From Kibdelosporangium sp040675465 (GTDB lineage Bacteria; Actinomycetota; Actinomycetes; Mycobacteriales; Pseudonocardiaceae), in contig NZ_JBFAPA010000020.1 in the NCBI RefSeq assembly GCF_040675465.1, positions 1 to 64,000 on the forward strand: a stretch of DNA of 64,000 nucleotides. Direction: 5' to 3'. The position numbers and the translations under genes are program-made. Positions within the stretch are counted from its first letter, which is position 1; every line of letters starts with the position of its first letter. This document shows positions 42,563 to 51,944 of the stretch, one piece after another. The notes under the pieces were generated by a model. The model saw only the letters and a list, made by a program, of their open reading frames with translations, did no database searches and was not told the DNA's origin.

Positions 42563-43516
42563 CTACTTGCTGGGGTTGACGACCAGCTTGCCGGTGGTCT
42601 TGCGGGCACGCAGGGCCTCGTGGGCCTCACGGATCTCCGACAGCGCGTAGTCGCCGCCGCTGACGACCTTCAGCCGTCCGGCCGCCACCTCGGCGGCGAG
42701 CTCGGCGTAGGCCTGCTTGAGCAGCGTGGGGTTGGCGAAGGCGTGCGCCAGCCAGAACCCGCTGACCGTGCTGGAGTGCGACATCAGGGCGTTGAGCTGG
42801 ATGTCCTTGGGCAGTTCGCGGCTGGCCATGCCGTAGTACGCCAGCCGGCCGAACGGCGCCAGCGCGGCCAGGCTCTGGTCGGTGACGCGGCCGCCGGTCA
42901 TCTCCAGCACCGCGTCGACGCGCTTGCCGCCGTTGGCCTCGATGATGGCCGCGGTCAGGTCCTCGGTCGCCGGGTCGATCGCCACATCAGCGCCGAGCGA
43001 GAGCGCCAGGTCGCGCTTGTCCTGGGTGCTGGCGGTCGCGATGACCCGCCCGGCGCCCATCGACTTGGCCAGCTGCACGGCGAGGCTGCCGACGCCACCG
43101 GCGGCGGCGTGCACGACGACCGACTCGCCCGGCGCGAAGTGCACGCTCTTGTTGAGCAGGAACCACGCGGTGAGACCCTGCACGAGCAGCGCCACCGCGG
43201 ACACGTCGTCCACGCCGTCCGGCACGTCGAACGCGAGCGCCTCGTGGACCAGCGCCTTCTCGGCATACCCGCCGTGCCCGATCATCGCCGCGATCCGTCG
43301 GCCGTCGGGGGTGGTCCCGACCACTTCACCGCCGGGGATCAGCGGGAGCTTGGCCGACGACAGGTACGAGTCCTCGACCTGGTGCGTGTCGGCGTAGTTC
43401 ACGCCCGCGCGGGACACCTCGACCAGCACCTGACCCTCACCCGGAACCGGATCCGGCACCTCGGTCACGTTGAGCACCTCGGGCCCGCCGAACTCGGTGA
43501 TCTGCACTGCACGCAC
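42563..43516 (-). CDS. NADPH:quinone oxidoreductase (MDR family)
   Basis: 317 aa, zinc-independent medium-chain reductase of the QOR type. The NADP-binding motif is AAAGGVGSLAVQLAKSMGA, and the N-terminus VQITEFGGPEVLNV.EVPDP is typical. Start GTG 43516 with aaggagg 10 nt upstream is preferred over the longer open frame, whose extra residues come from the promoter region. Cytosolic; reduces quinones or enals with NADPH. A multi-half-site operator overlaps its promoter, so expression is likely repressed until a redox or xenobiotic signal appears. Confidence 0.9.
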   Translation of the reverse strand: MRAVQITEFGGPEVLNVTEVPDPVPGEGQVLVEVSRAGVNYADTHQVEDSYLSSAKLPLIPGGEVVGTTPDGRRIAAMIGHGGYAEKALVHEALAFDVPDGVDDVSAVALLVQGLTAWFLLNKSVHFAPGESVVVHAAAGGVGSLAVQLAKSMGAGRVIATASTQDKRDLALSLGADVAIDPATEDLTAAIIEANGGKRVDAVLEMTGGRVTDQSLAALAPFGRLAYYGMASRELPKDIQLNALMSHSSTVSGFWLAHAFANPTLLKQAYAELAAEVAAGRLKVVSGGDYALSEIREAHEALRARKTTGKLVVNPSK

Positions 43517-43541
43517 TGGGGATACGCCTCCTTGAGTCTCT

Positions 43542-43566
43542 TGAGACAGAATATCACTTTGTCTCA
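43542..43566. promoter_or_regulatory. Operator overlapping the oxidoreductase promoter
   Basis: Arms TGAGACA (43542-43548) and TGTCTCA (43560-43566) are perfectly inverted. A second perfect palindrome, gtctcttgagac, overlaps at 43536-43547. A minus-strand TATTCT -10 lies between the arms. The shape fits a TetR- or MarR-type repressor site; no such gene is adjacent. Confidence 0.6.
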
Positions 43567-43698
43567 TACGGGCGACAGTTCGCCGATGTGCATCCCGTCA
43601 CCCCTCGTGAGAACGACCGAACCCCCTCACGAGCGGTGAGCAGGGTAAACACCCGATCGGCCGTGGCCGGGCGCGCAGATGGGTGGTGTGATGCCTGG

Positions 43699-46600
43699 AT
43701 GCGTCGGTACGGCTTGGTTCTGGTGACGTTACTCAGCGCGATGGTGCTTTCGCCGGTGGCGGAGGCGCAAACCGGCCCTGGGGTGCTCTCGCACTTCGGG
43801 CTGGCCCGCAAGGACTGCCTTGGCACGGCGCGAAATACCACCAGCAAGGTCTGGTACACGGTCGCGGGCGGTGTGCTCTCGGACGTCTACGCGCCGACCA
43901 TCGACAACACCAACGTGGAGACCCTGCAGTTCATCGTCACGGACGGTAGGACTTTCACGGACCTGCAGACCCGCGACACCACCTACACGGTGGAAGCGGA
44001 CCGCACCGGGATGGCCTGCACCGTCCGCACCAAGGGTCACGGCTATCGCCTGACCACCGACTACATCACCGACCCCGCCCGTGACAGCGTTCTCATCCGC
44101 ACCAGGCTCGACGGTCCCCGCGACCTCAAGCTGTACGTCCGCTATGACGCCTCCATCAACGGCAACGGCGGCGGCGGACCGCAGAACGGCGGCGCGGACA
44201 ACGCGACGATCGACCAGGGCGCCCTGATCAGCAGCGATCCGAACACGGTCACCAACGCCCCCAACCGGGACTACGGCGTGCCGTTGGCCGGTGCCCTCAA
44301 AGGCCCGTTCCGGGAAGCCAACAGCGGATACGTCGGCACGGACTCCGACGGGTTGACGCAACTCGACAAGGACCGCAAGCTCATCCCGAACCGCACGGCC
44401 ACCAACGGAAACGTCGTCCAGACAGCCAGGATCGACGGCCACGAAGCCACTCTGGCGCTCAGCTTCGGCAAGACGGCCAACGACGCCGTCCGCACGGCCA
44501 ATGCCAGCCTCGCGACACCGTTCCAGCGCAGCTACGACCGGTATGTCGACCAGTGGCGCGACTACGACCGCACCCTCAAGCCCACCAACGACTGGCTCTC
44601 GCCGAACGTGCTGAAAGCCAGCGAGGACAAGACGTTCCCCGGCGCGGTCGTGGCGTCCTTGGCCAGCCCGTGGGGACAGGCTGTGAGCGCGGGCGACCTG
44701 CCGGACGGCAAGCCGGTCTACTTCGGTTCGTACCGCGAGATCTTCGCCCGTGACCTGTACGAGAGCTTCAGCGGCCTGCTCGCGGGCGGCGACCGGGACA
44801 CCGCGAGGGCCACGGTCCGCTGGTTGTTCAGCCGCCAGCAACAACCCGACGGCCGGTTCCCGCGCAACTCGATGGTCAACGGCAAGAAGGCCCCGGACTC
44901 CGGCGGCGACCAGCTCGACGAGTCCGCGTACCCGATCCTGATGGCGCTGCAGGCCGGTATGGACCGTGAACACACGTTGTACACAACCGGTATACGCAAG
45001 GCCGCGGACTTCGTGGTCGCGCACGGGCCGTCGTTCGGCTCGGAGCGGTGGGAGGAGCAGGGCGGCTACTCGCCCTCCACGATCGCCGCCGAGATCGCCG
45101 GTCTCACCGCGGCCGGCGTGATCGCCAGTCGTAACGGCGATCCGCAACGCGCCCGCGTCTACCAGGCCACCGCGGACCACTTCCAGCGCAGCATCAAGGG
45201 CTGGACGGTGACCAGCGACGGCTACTTCATCCGGCTGTCCAAGACCGGCGACCCGAACGCCGCCATCGAGTACAACCTCGGCAACGGCTCGGTCACCGCC
45301 GACCAGCGGTCCGTTGTGGACGCCGGCTTCCTCGAGCTGACCCGGCTGGGCATCCTGCCCGCGAACGACCCGGACATCCAGCGTTCGCTGCGACGAGTCG
45401 ACCAAGTGATCAAACGCGACACTCCGAACGGCCCCGGCTGGTACCGCTACGGAACCGCGACCCCGGGCAGTGAGGACGGCTACGGCGACTGCTACGAGCC
45501 CGACCCAACCAACTGCGCGCCGTCCGGAAAGCCTTGGCCCATTGGCAATGTGGGCAGCGGCCACCTCTGGCCGGTGCTCGCGGGTGAACGCGGCGAACAG
45601 GTCCTGCAGACCGGCGACCGCCGCCAGGCCGCCGAACTCCTCAAGGCCATGCACGCCCAGGCGTCCGGCGTGGGCCTGGTTCCCGAGCAGATCTGGGAGA
45701 ACCCGGAACTGCCGGCGAACCCGGCGACCGGCTCGATCGGCTTCAAGCCCGGTGAGTCCGTCGGTTCGGCGTCGCCGTTGACCTGGGCGCAGGCCCAGAC
45801 CGTCCGCCTCACGCAGGGGATCATCGCCGGGCGCCCGGTGGAGCAGCCCGCCGAGGTGCGATCTCGATATGTCGACAACGGCCCGCCCGGCACCATTCCG
45901 GTCACCCTCAACGCCCCCGCGTCAGTGGAAACGCCGACGGTGAAGGTGACCGGCACCGCGCCTGCGGGCGTCCAGGTCGAGATCCAAGCCACCGCAACGG
46001 ATGCGGGCGGCGTGACCACAGTCGTCAGCACGACGTCGAATGGCACGTTCAGCGCCGAGCTGCCAACCCAGTTGGGCACCAACGTGATCACCGCGGCGGC
46101 CACGAAAGGCCGGGCGACCGGCTACGCCCAGCGCACGGTCGCGTCGGATTTCGTGTCCGGAACGGTGATTCTGGACCTGACCGACCCGGATGGCGACGAC
46201 AACGGCCCGGGAACGTACGGCTACCCGACCGCGGGCGACTTCCACGCGGGTGCGTTCGACATCCAGCGGTTCCAGGTGATCGACAGCGGCGACCGCTATG
46301 TCCTGCGCACCCAGCTGCGCAACCTCTCGCCGACGTTCGGATCCTCGCTGGGCGCCCAGCTGCTGAACATCTACGCCCGCGATCCCGCTGTGGCCAAGAC
46401 GTCCACGCAGGCGCCGTTCCCGTCCCGGAACTACTCGACCGATCCGTGGAACCGGATGATCGAGGTCCAGGGCTTCGCCGAACCGATCTTCGTCGACGCG
46501 GACGGCGCCAGCCTCGGCACGGCGACGGTCCAGGCGAGCGAGGCGTCGCGGTTCATCACCGTGAGCGTGCCGAAGACCGCTCTGGGCAACCCGACGAAGT

Positions 46601-46836
46601 TCGCGGTCGTGCTGACCGGCCAGGAAGGCGACAGCCCGGACCGGGCACGGCGGTTCACCCCGATGCCCGGCCAGTACACGTTCGGCGTCTGCGGGGCGGG
46701 CGTGTCGAGCCCGATCTGCGCGGTGGCACCGGATGCGGTGGCCAAGGCGTTCGATGTGCTTACCCCGGCCGGGGTCGACCAGAAGGCCGAACTCGACCCG
46801 ACCCGCGGGCCCGTGGTGGTGCGTTCGGTCCCGTAA
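43699..46836 (+). CDS. Secreted glucodextranase/glucoamylase (GH15)
   Basis: 1045 aa. Signal peptide 1-24 (LVTLLSAMVLSPVAEA). An N-terminal beta-sandwich (about 30-290) is followed by the GH15 (alpha/alpha)6 barrel (about 300-700) with acid Glu in RWEEQGGYSPST and base Glu in LVPEQIWENPE, an Ig-like domain B (about 730-815) and a C-terminal glucodextranase domain (about 820-1045). Releases glucose from dextran or starch-like chains outside the cell. ATG 43699 gives a clean signal peptide; the frame is open earlier. The barrel carries copy B of the phased GTATAC motif (GMDREHTLYTTGI). A ctcgtgag/ctcacgag inverted repeat lies 65-100 bp upstream. Confidence 0.9.
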   Translation: MRRYGLVLVTLLSAMVLSPVAEAQTGPGVLSHFGLARKDCLGTARNTTSKVWYTVAGGVLSDVYAPTIDNTNVETLQFIVTDGRTFTDLQTRDTTYTVEADRTGMACTVRTKGHGYRLTTDYITDPARDSVLIRTRLDGPRDLKLYVRYDASINGNGGGGPQNGGADNATIDQGALISSDPNTVTNAPNRDYGVPLAGALKGPFREANSGYVGTDSDGLTQLDKDRKLIPNRTATNGNVVQTARIDGHEATLALSFGKTANDAVRTANASLATPFQRSYDRYVDQWRDYDRTLKPTNDWLSPNVLKASEDKTFPGAVVASLASPWGQAVSAGDLPDGKPVYFGSYREIFARDLYESFSGLLAGGDRDTARATVRWLFSRQQQPDGRFPRNSMVNGKKAPDSGGDQLDESAYPILMALQAGMDREHTLYTTGIRKAADFVVAHGPSFGSERWEEQGGYSPSTIAAEIAGLTAAGVIASRNGDPQRARVYQATADHFQRSIKGWTVTSDGYFIRLSKTGDPNAAIEYNLGNGSVTADQRSVVDAGFLELTRLGILPANDPDIQRSLRRVDQVIKRDTPNGPGWYRYGTATPGSEDGYGDCYEPDPTNCAPSGKPWPIGNVGSGHLWPVLAGERGEQVLQTGDRRQAAELLKAMHAQASGVGLVPEQIWENPELPANPATGSIGFKPGESVGSASPLTWAQAQTVRLTQGIIAGRPVEQPAEVRSRYVDNGPPGTIPVTLNAPASVETPTVKVTGTAPAGVQVEIQATATDAGGVTTVVSTTSNGTFSAELPTQLGTNVITAAATKGRATGYAQRTVASDFVSGTVILDLTDPDGDDNGPGTYGYPTAGDFHAGAFDIQRFQVIDSGDRYVLRTQLRNLSPTFGSSLGAQLLNIYARDPAVAKTSTQAPFPSRNYSTDPWNRMIEVQGFAEPIFVDADGASLGTATVQASEASRFITVSVPKTALGNPTKFAVVLTGQEGDSPDRARRFTPMPGQYTFGVCGAGVSSPICAVAPDAVAKAFDVLTPAGVDQKAELDPTRGPVVVRSVP
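44957..44995 (+). repeat. Phased GTATAC motif, copy B
   Basis: Hexamers at an exact 11-bp period: GTATGG 44957, GAACAC 44968, GTACAC 44979, GTATAC 44990. Aligns gap-free to copy A at 13138, in the same reading frame (GMD...T.YT.GI). Lies inside the GH15 gene. Confidence 0.72.
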
Positions 46837-46928
46837 GCACTGGTCCAGACCTTGACAGCGGCAGCGGCGGCGACTCACCCTGGGAGGGTCGCCGCCCCGA
46901 GTCCTGCCCTGCCAGAAGGGACCTCATT

Positions 46929-48488
46929 GTGCGCAGACCCCCTTGGCTTCCCCGGATCACGGTGGCGGCCACGTTGGTGTTCGGTATGACGTCGGCCGCG
47001 ACCCAGGCACAGGCCGCCGCCGCACCGATCGACAGCGTGATCCCGGCCCCGGTCTCGGTCACGGCCGTGCCCAACGCGAACTACACGGTGACCAGCAGCA
47101 CCCAGATCAGGGCCGCTGCCGGTGCCACCGGTGTCGCCGACCTGCTGGCCGGTGTGCTCCGCCGGTCCACCGGCTTCGCCCTGCCGGTGTCGCAGAGCAC
47201 CGGTGACGGTATTTCCCTGCAACTGTCCGGAGCCGATCCACAGGTCGGGACCGAGGGCTACCAGCTCGACGTCTCGACGACGGGAGTGCTGATCAAGGCG
47301 GCCACTGTGGCCGGCTTGTTCAACGGCACCCAGACATTGCGGCACCTGCTCCCGGCGAAGATCGAGTCGTCGACCGTCCAAAGTGGCCCTTGGACGGTGC
47401 CCGGCGCCCGCATCCTCGACTACCCGCGGTTCGCCTACCGCGGCGCGATGCTCGACGTGGCCCGGCACTTCTTCACGCCGGACATCGTGAAGCGGTACAT
47501 CGACGAGATCGCTTTGTACAAGGTGAACTACCTGCACCTGCACCTGGCGGACGACCAGGGCTGGCGGATCGTCATCGACAGCTGGCCACGGCTTGCGACT
47601 GTCGGTGGCAGCACCCAGGTCGGCGGCGGAGCGGGTGGTTTCTATACCAAAGCCCAGTACAGTGACATCGTTTCGTACGCGGCTGCCCGCAACATCACGG
47701 TGATCCCGGAGATCGACATGCCGGGGCACACCAACGCCGCGCTCGCCTCCTACGCGGAGCTGAACTGCAACGGTGTCGCGCCGCCGTTGTACACCGGCAC
47801 GGATGTCGGCTTCAGCTCGTTCTGTGTGTCGAAAGCCGTGACGTACCAGTTCATCGACGACGTGGTGCGGGAACTGGCCGCGATCACACCCGGTCCGTAC
47901 ATCCACATCGGCGGCGACGAGGCTCAGTCCACATCGGACGCCGACTACAAGACGTTCATGAACAAGGTGCTGCCGATCGTCACCAAGTACGGCAAGCAGG
48001 CCATCGGCTGGCACGAAGTGGCCAAGGTGAACCCGCCGACGTCGGTCACCCCGCAGTTCTGGGGAACCGGCCGGTCGGACTCCGCGGTGGCCTCGGCCGC
48101 CGGGCGGGGCAACAAGATCCTGATGTCCCCGGCCAACAAGGCCTACCTCGACATGAAGTACACCAGCAGCACGCCCATCGGCCAGGACTGGGCGGGCAAG
48201 ATCGAGGTGAAGACCGGCTACGACTGGAACCCGGGTGCTTACGTCACCAACGTCGGCGAGGCGGCGGTGCGCGGTGTCGAAGGGCCACTGTGGACTGAGA
48301 CGGTGAAGACCAGGCAGGACATCGAGTTCCTGGCCTTCCCGCGGCTGCCCGGGCTGGCCGAGCTGGGCTGGTCGCCGTGGTCCAAGCACAACTGGGACGC
48401 CTACAAGCAGCGGCTGGCCGCGCAAGGCCCGCGCTGGCAGGCCATGGGGGTGAACTTCTACCGCTCCACCCAGGTGTCTTGGCCGTGA
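46929..48488 (+). CDS. Secreted beta-N-acetylhexosaminidase (GH20)
   Basis: 519 aa. Signal peptide about 1-32 (AQA-AAA cleavage), GH20b domain (about 38-155), then the GH20 barrel. Substrate-assisted catalysis residues Asp-Glu are in IHIGGDEAQ; RGAMLDVARHFF, LHLHLADDQGWRI and PEIDMPGHTNAA are canonical. Removes terminal GlcNAc from chitin oligomers or peptidoglycan fragments. GTG 46929 has agaaggga 8-9 nt upstream. It follows the glucodextranase gene by 92 bp and may share its transcript. Confidence 0.94.
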   Translation: MRRPPWLPRITVAATLVFGMTSAATQAQAAAAPIDSVIPAPVSVTAVPNANYTVTSSTQIRAAAGATGVADLLAGVLRRSTGFALPVSQSTGDGISLQLSGADPQVGTEGYQLDVSTTGVLIKAATVAGLFNGTQTLRHLLPAKIESSTVQSGPWTVPGARILDYPRFAYRGAMLDVARHFFTPDIVKRYIDEIALYKVNYLHLHLADDQGWRIVIDSWPRLATVGGSTQVGGGAGGFYTKAQYSDIVSYAAARNITVIPEIDMPGHTNAALASYAELNCNGVAPPLYTGTDVGFSSFCVSKAVTYQFIDDVVRELAAITPGPYIHIGGDEAQSTSDADYKTFMNKVLPIVTKYGKQAIGWHEVAKVNPPTSVTPQFWGTGRSDSAVASAAGRGNKILMSPANKAYLDMKYTSSTPIGQDWAGKIEVKTGYDWNPGAYVTNVGEAAVRGVEGPLWTETVKTRQDIEFLAFPRLPGLAELGWSPWSKHNWDAYKQRLAAQGPRWQAMGVNFYRSTQVSWP

Positions 48489-48589
48489 CCGGTTCTTGAG
48501 GCAGGCCCCCAGTCCGGCGGGTACGCGAACCCGGTGAGCGGGTGTAGCGTATTCGCCGGGCCTTGGGGCCGACGTATGTCTTGGGGGAG

Positions 48590-49984
48590 ATGGTGGCTGA
48601 GCTGGCATACCTCGCGGCGACGGACGCGATCCACATGTTCCGCAGTGGGGAGCTCGCGCCGGTGGAGCTGATGCAGGCGGTCGTGCAACGGGCCCAGTCG
48701 ACCGAGCCGGTCATCAACGCGTTCACGGATCTGTACTTCGAGGACGCGCTGAACCAGGCCCGGCTGGCCGGCGAGCGGTACGCGCGCGGCGAGGCGAGGC
48801 CGTTGGAGGGCCTGCCGGTGGCCATCAAGGAGGAGCAGCCGATCGCCGGTCTCCCGCTGCGCGAGGGATCGACGTTGCTGCGGGACAACATCGCCACCGA
48901 GACGCACCCGATCGTCGAGCGGATCATGGCCGCGGGCGGGATCGTGCACGCCCGCACGACGACCCCGGAGTTCTGCTGTGCCGGGTTCACGCACAGCGAT
49001 CTGTGGGGCATCACGCGGACTCCGTGGAACATCGAGTACTCCGCGGGCGGGTCTTCGGGTGGTTCGGGCGCCGCTCTCGCGGCCGGGAGTACGACCCTGG
49101 CGACCGGCTCGGACATCGGCGGGTCGATCCGGATTCCGGCCTCGTTCAACGGGGTTGTCGGGTTCAAGCCACCGTACGGCCGTGTTCCCGCGATGCCGCC
49201 GAACAACCTGGATCCCTACTGTCACGACGGCCCGCTGGCCCGGACCGTGCCGGACTGCGCGTTGCTGCAGAACGTCATCGCGGGCACGCATCCCCTCGAC
49301 CCGGTGTCGCTGCCAGCGCCGCCGCCGTTGGCGATCAAGAGCGCGAAGAGCCTGAAAGTCGCGCTGTGCATGAACCTTGGCGACTACCCGGTCGACCCGG
49401 ATGTCGCCACCGCCACCCTCGCCGCCGCGGAGACGTTGCGGGAGGCCGGGATCAAGGTCGACGAGATCGAACTTCCCTGGACCCGCGCGGAGATCATGGC
49501 CGCCGCGTGGGCGCACTACGGCGCCATCTTCGCGCCGATGATCGAGGCCGCCGCGGGTGATCGCCCGGTTCTTCGATATACCAAGGACTTCCTCGACCGC
49601 GCCGGCGGCGACTACTTCGACGCCCTGCTTGTCGAGGCTCGCATCCAGGCCGACCTGGCCTCGGTGTTCGAGCGGGCCGACGCCTTGATCTGCCCCACCT
49701 CAGGGATCCCGGCTTTCCTCGCGGGGGAGGACTATCTGGAGACCCCGTTGGTGGTCGACGGAGTCCGGCTGTCGCACAACCTCGAAGCGCCGCTGTGCAT
49801 CCCGTTCAACATGGCCAGCCGGTGCCCGGTGCTGAGCGTGCCCTCCGGGCTCACCTCCACCGGGATCCCGGCCGGTCTGCAGATCGTCGGCCGCCCGTAC
49901 GACGACTCGGCCGTGTTCGCCCTGGGAAACGTTGTGACCACAGCGAATCCCTGGTACACGAGCTGGCTGCCGGCTCACGCGTAG
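48590..49984 (+). CDS. Amidase signature family enzyme
   Basis: 464 aa. The Ser-cisSer-Lys triad is intact: Lys80 (GLPVAIKEEQP), cis-Ser155 (SAGGSSGGSG), nucleophile Ser179 (GSDIGGSIRIP). Cytosolic. Hydrolyses an amide of unknown identity; residue pattern does not point to GatA (no GatB/C nearby). ATG 48590 or the adjacent GTG 48593 could be the start; gggggag abuts them, which is unusually close. Its 3' end overlaps the convergent membrane gene by 10 bp. Confidence 0.88.
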   Translation: MVAELAYLAATDAIHMFRSGELAPVELMQAVVQRAQSTEPVINAFTDLYFEDALNQARLAGERYARGEARPLEGLPVAIKEEQPIAGLPLREGSTLLRDNIATETHPIVERIMAAGGIVHARTTTPEFCCAGFTHSDLWGITRTPWNIEYSAGGSSGGSGAALAAGSTTLATGSDIGGSIRIPASFNGVVGFKPPYGRVPAMPPNNLDPYCHDGPLARTVPDCALLQNVIAGTHPLDPVSLPAPPPLAIKSAKSLKVALCMNLGDYPVDPDVATATLAAAETLREAGIKVDEIELPWTRAEIMAAAWAHYGAIFAPMIEAAAGDRPVLRYTKDFLDRAGGDYFDALLVEARIQADLASVFERADALICPTSGIPAFLAGEDYLETPLVVDGVRLSHNLEAPLCIPFNMASRCPVLSVPSGLTSTGIPAGLQIVGRPYDDSAVFALGNVVTTANPWYTSWLPAHA

Positions 49985-50688
49985 ACGATGATCGTGCCCA
50001 CGATCAGCAGCCCGTAGCCCACGGCCGCGGCCCGCACCAGGTTGAGCTGGGTGCGTTCCGGCCACTTGGTCCTGCTGAGCAGCCACGCCAGCCCGGGCAT
50101 GATCAAGATGGCGTGCATCGGCACCGCGTGCGCGGGTTTCAGCGCGCCCGCGGTCAGGTATGCCAGGTCCGGGTGCCCGGTGCGGACCTGGATCACCCCC
50201 GTCGCGATCATCACCGCGCCCACCCCCAGCGCGACCAGCAGAGCGCTGAACCCGAACCGTAATGCGAGCTGCATACTCGGTGTGTACAACGTGTGGAACG
50301 CGGCGAGGGTGAACCCGATGAACACCGCGATCAGCACGAACCCGCCGCCCGCCAACGTCATCGACACGGTCGAGTCGAACGGCGTCTCGAAGTTGAAGTG
50401 CGACGGCACCCGCCGCCAGGCCTGCATCGTGATCAACGAGACCTCGAGCACGCTCGCCGCCATCAGCACGCCCAACAGCACGGGCCGCCACTTCATCCGC
50501 ATGAACGACGACGCCCAGACCGCCGCGGCCACAGTCAGCCCGAACGACAGCCCGAACGTCATCGGTTTGCGGAACGACACCGGCCCCAGCCACGTACCCC
50601 CGGAGAACACCAGCACCCCCAGGTGCACCAACCCGCTCACGAACAGCACGCCTGCGACGGCGTAGCCAACCCGATCGATAGTGCGCAT
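49975..50688 (-). CDS. Multi-pass membrane protein
   Basis: 237 aa, about seven transmembrane helices. The first reads YAVAGVLFVSGLVHLGVLVF; SFRKPMTFGLSFGLT and LKPAHAVPMHAILIMPGLAWLL are likely conserved parts. No family recognised. ATG 50688. Copy E of the phased GTATAC motif lies in the segment FHTLYTPSMQLA, in the same frame as the copies in GH15 and SdhA. Confidence 0.75.
   Translation of the reverse strand: MRTIDRVGYAVAGVLFVSGLVHLGVLVFSGGTWLGPVSFRKPMTFGLSFGLTVAAAVWASSFMRMKWRPVLLGVLMAASVLEVSLITMQAWRRVPSHFNFETPFDSTVSMTLAGGGFVLIAVFIGFTLAAFHTLYTPSMQLALRFGFSALLVALGVGAVMIATGVIQVRTGHPDLAYLTAGALKPAHAVPMHAILIMPGLAWLLSRTKWPERTQLNLVRAAAVGYGLLIVGTIIVYA
50271..50298 (-). repeat. Phased GTATAC motif, copy E (weak)
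   Basis: On the minus strand the hexamers TTCCAC, GTACAC and GTATGC are spaced 11 bp. The string CACACGTTGTACACA is identical to that in copy B. Lies in the membrane protein gene. Confidence 0.55.
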
Positions 50689-50782
50689 GCGGATGATGCT
50701 CGCCCAGCAGCGGTCCCGGAACGTCCGCTTGGGAGCGCGTCCTGGCGTACGTCGAGGCGCGTACGCGCTTGCCGGCTGCCGC

Positions 50783-51658
50783 TTACACCGGTGACCAGTC
50801 GGTGTTGGCGCCGCAGACGATGAGACACGGCAGGTCGCCGGGTACTTTTCCGGCCAGCCAGGCGGCGAACGGCGCGGCCGCGGCCGGTTCGACCGCGAGC
50901 CGGAAGTCCTCCCACAGCCGGTCCCGCGCGGCCAGGATCTCCTCGTCGGACACCAATACCGACTTCAGGTCGGCGTTGTTCAGCACCTCGAACGGCAAAG
51001 TGCCCGCCCGGGTCGCGCCCAGCGCGGAAGCGGCGACGGAGTCCACTTTGGAGTCGACCGGCGTGCCCGCGGCCAGAGCGTCGTGCAGGCACCGGCAGTT
51101 CTCCGGTTCCACGGCGATCACCGGCCGCCCACCACCGCCCAGCACGGTCCCAGCGGCCAGCCCGCCACCGCCGACCGCCACCACAAGAGCGTCGACATCG
51201 GGCGCGTCGGCCACGATCTCGGCGGCCACAGTTCCTTGTCCGGCCATGACGTTCGGGTGCTCGTACGCGGGCACGTACAGCCCCGGCTGCTCCTGGGCCA
51301 GCTTCGCGGCCTCCGCGTAGGTGTCCCCGGCCCGCACGAGTTCGGCGCCCGCGTTGACGATCCGGCGCGCCTTGCCCTCCGGAATGGACTCGGGCGCGTA
51401 AACCGTCGCCGGCAGGCCGAGTACCGCCGAAGCGGCCGCTACGGCCATACCGTGGTTCCCGCCGGAAGCGGTGACCACCCGCTCCGGGTTCCCGGCCGCC
51501 AGCAACATGTTCAGCGCGCCACGGAACTTGAAGCTCCCGGTCCGCTGCAGGTGCTCCAGTTTGAGGACGAGCGGTCGCCCATCGACCTCGGTCCGCAGTA
51601 TCGGGGTCCGCCGGATGTACGGGGCGATTCGCGCGGCGGCCTGTTCGACGTCTCCCAC
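50783..51658 (-). CDS. Threonine/serine dehydratase-like PLP enzyme
   Basis: 291 aa, fold-type II. The PLP Lys44 is in RTGSFKFRGA, the phosphate loop in VVAVGGGGLAAGT, and ASGGNHGMAVA is typical. Deaminates threonine or serine to the 2-oxo acid (IlvA/TdcB without the ACT domain). It is shorter than usual TdcB (about 320-330 aa), mainly through compact loops. GTG start preceded by aaggtga. Monocistronic. Confidence 0.88.
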   Translation of the reverse strand: MGDVEQAAARIAPYIRRTPILRTEVDGRPLVLKLEHLQRTGSFKFRGALNMLLAAGNPERVVTASGGNHGMAVAAASAVLGLPATVYAPESIPEGKARRIVNAGAELVRAGDTYAEAAKLAQEQPGLYVPAYEHPNVMAGQGTVAAEIVADAPDVDALVVAVGGGGLAAGTVLGGGGRPVIAVEPENCRCLHDALAAGTPVDSKVDSVAASALGATRAGTLPFEVLNNADLKSVLVSDEEILAARDRLWEDFRLAVEPAAAAPFAAWLAGKVPGDLPCLIVCGANTDWSPV

Positions 51659-51721
51659 GTTGTCACCTTACGCGCGCAGCACCCGTTCACCTTCCGGACA
51701 ACTGCCGGTGCGAGGATGGGT

Positions 51722-51762
51722 GTGGTGTGGGGGGCGCGGGCGCGACACGTCCCCCACACCAC
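51722..51762. other. 12-bp inverted repeat
   Basis: gtggtgtggggg and cccccacaccac form a perfect 12-bp stem with a 17-nt loop in the intergenic region between the dehydratase and MetE-like starts. It has no T-run and no gene ends here, so it is more likely regulatory RNA structure or an operator than a terminator. Confidence 0.5.
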
Positions 51763-51842
51763 GTCTGCAGGGCCCCGAGATCGTCATCACGGTTCGAAGC
51801 CGGTCGTGCGCGCGTTGTCGCGACGAGTGAAACGAAGGTATG

Positions 51843-51876
51843 TGGCCTAGACCATCCAGTCAATGGGTCTAGACCT
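51843..51876 (+). promoter_or_regulatory. Two DasR-like (dre) sites
   Basis: TGGCCTAGACCA (51843-51854) and GGGTCTAGACCT (51865-51876) resemble the DasR element TGGTCTAGACCA; against the 16-bp dre consensus each matches about 12 positions. Centres are 22 bp apart, two helical turns. They lie 69-100 bp upstream of the MetE-like gene. DasR is the GlcNAc-responsive GntR regulator of actinomycetes; whether it is encoded elsewhere is unknown. Confidence 0.55.
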
Positions 51877-51944
51877 CCATGCTGCATAGCGGTTCGGTGA
51901 CGGTCGGTTGCGACCCGCCGGACGGCCTCGGTCAGACTGTAGGG

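Noticed and set aside
43729..45654. 641-codon minus-strand frame inside the GH15 gene
   Set aside because: Antisense shadow; composition VAGE-rich without domain features.
47764..47790. ttgtacaccgg in the GH20 gene as another motif copy
   Set aside because: The peptide PPLYTGTDVGFSS is a normal family motif with GC-rich codons, and the 11-bp phasing is absent.
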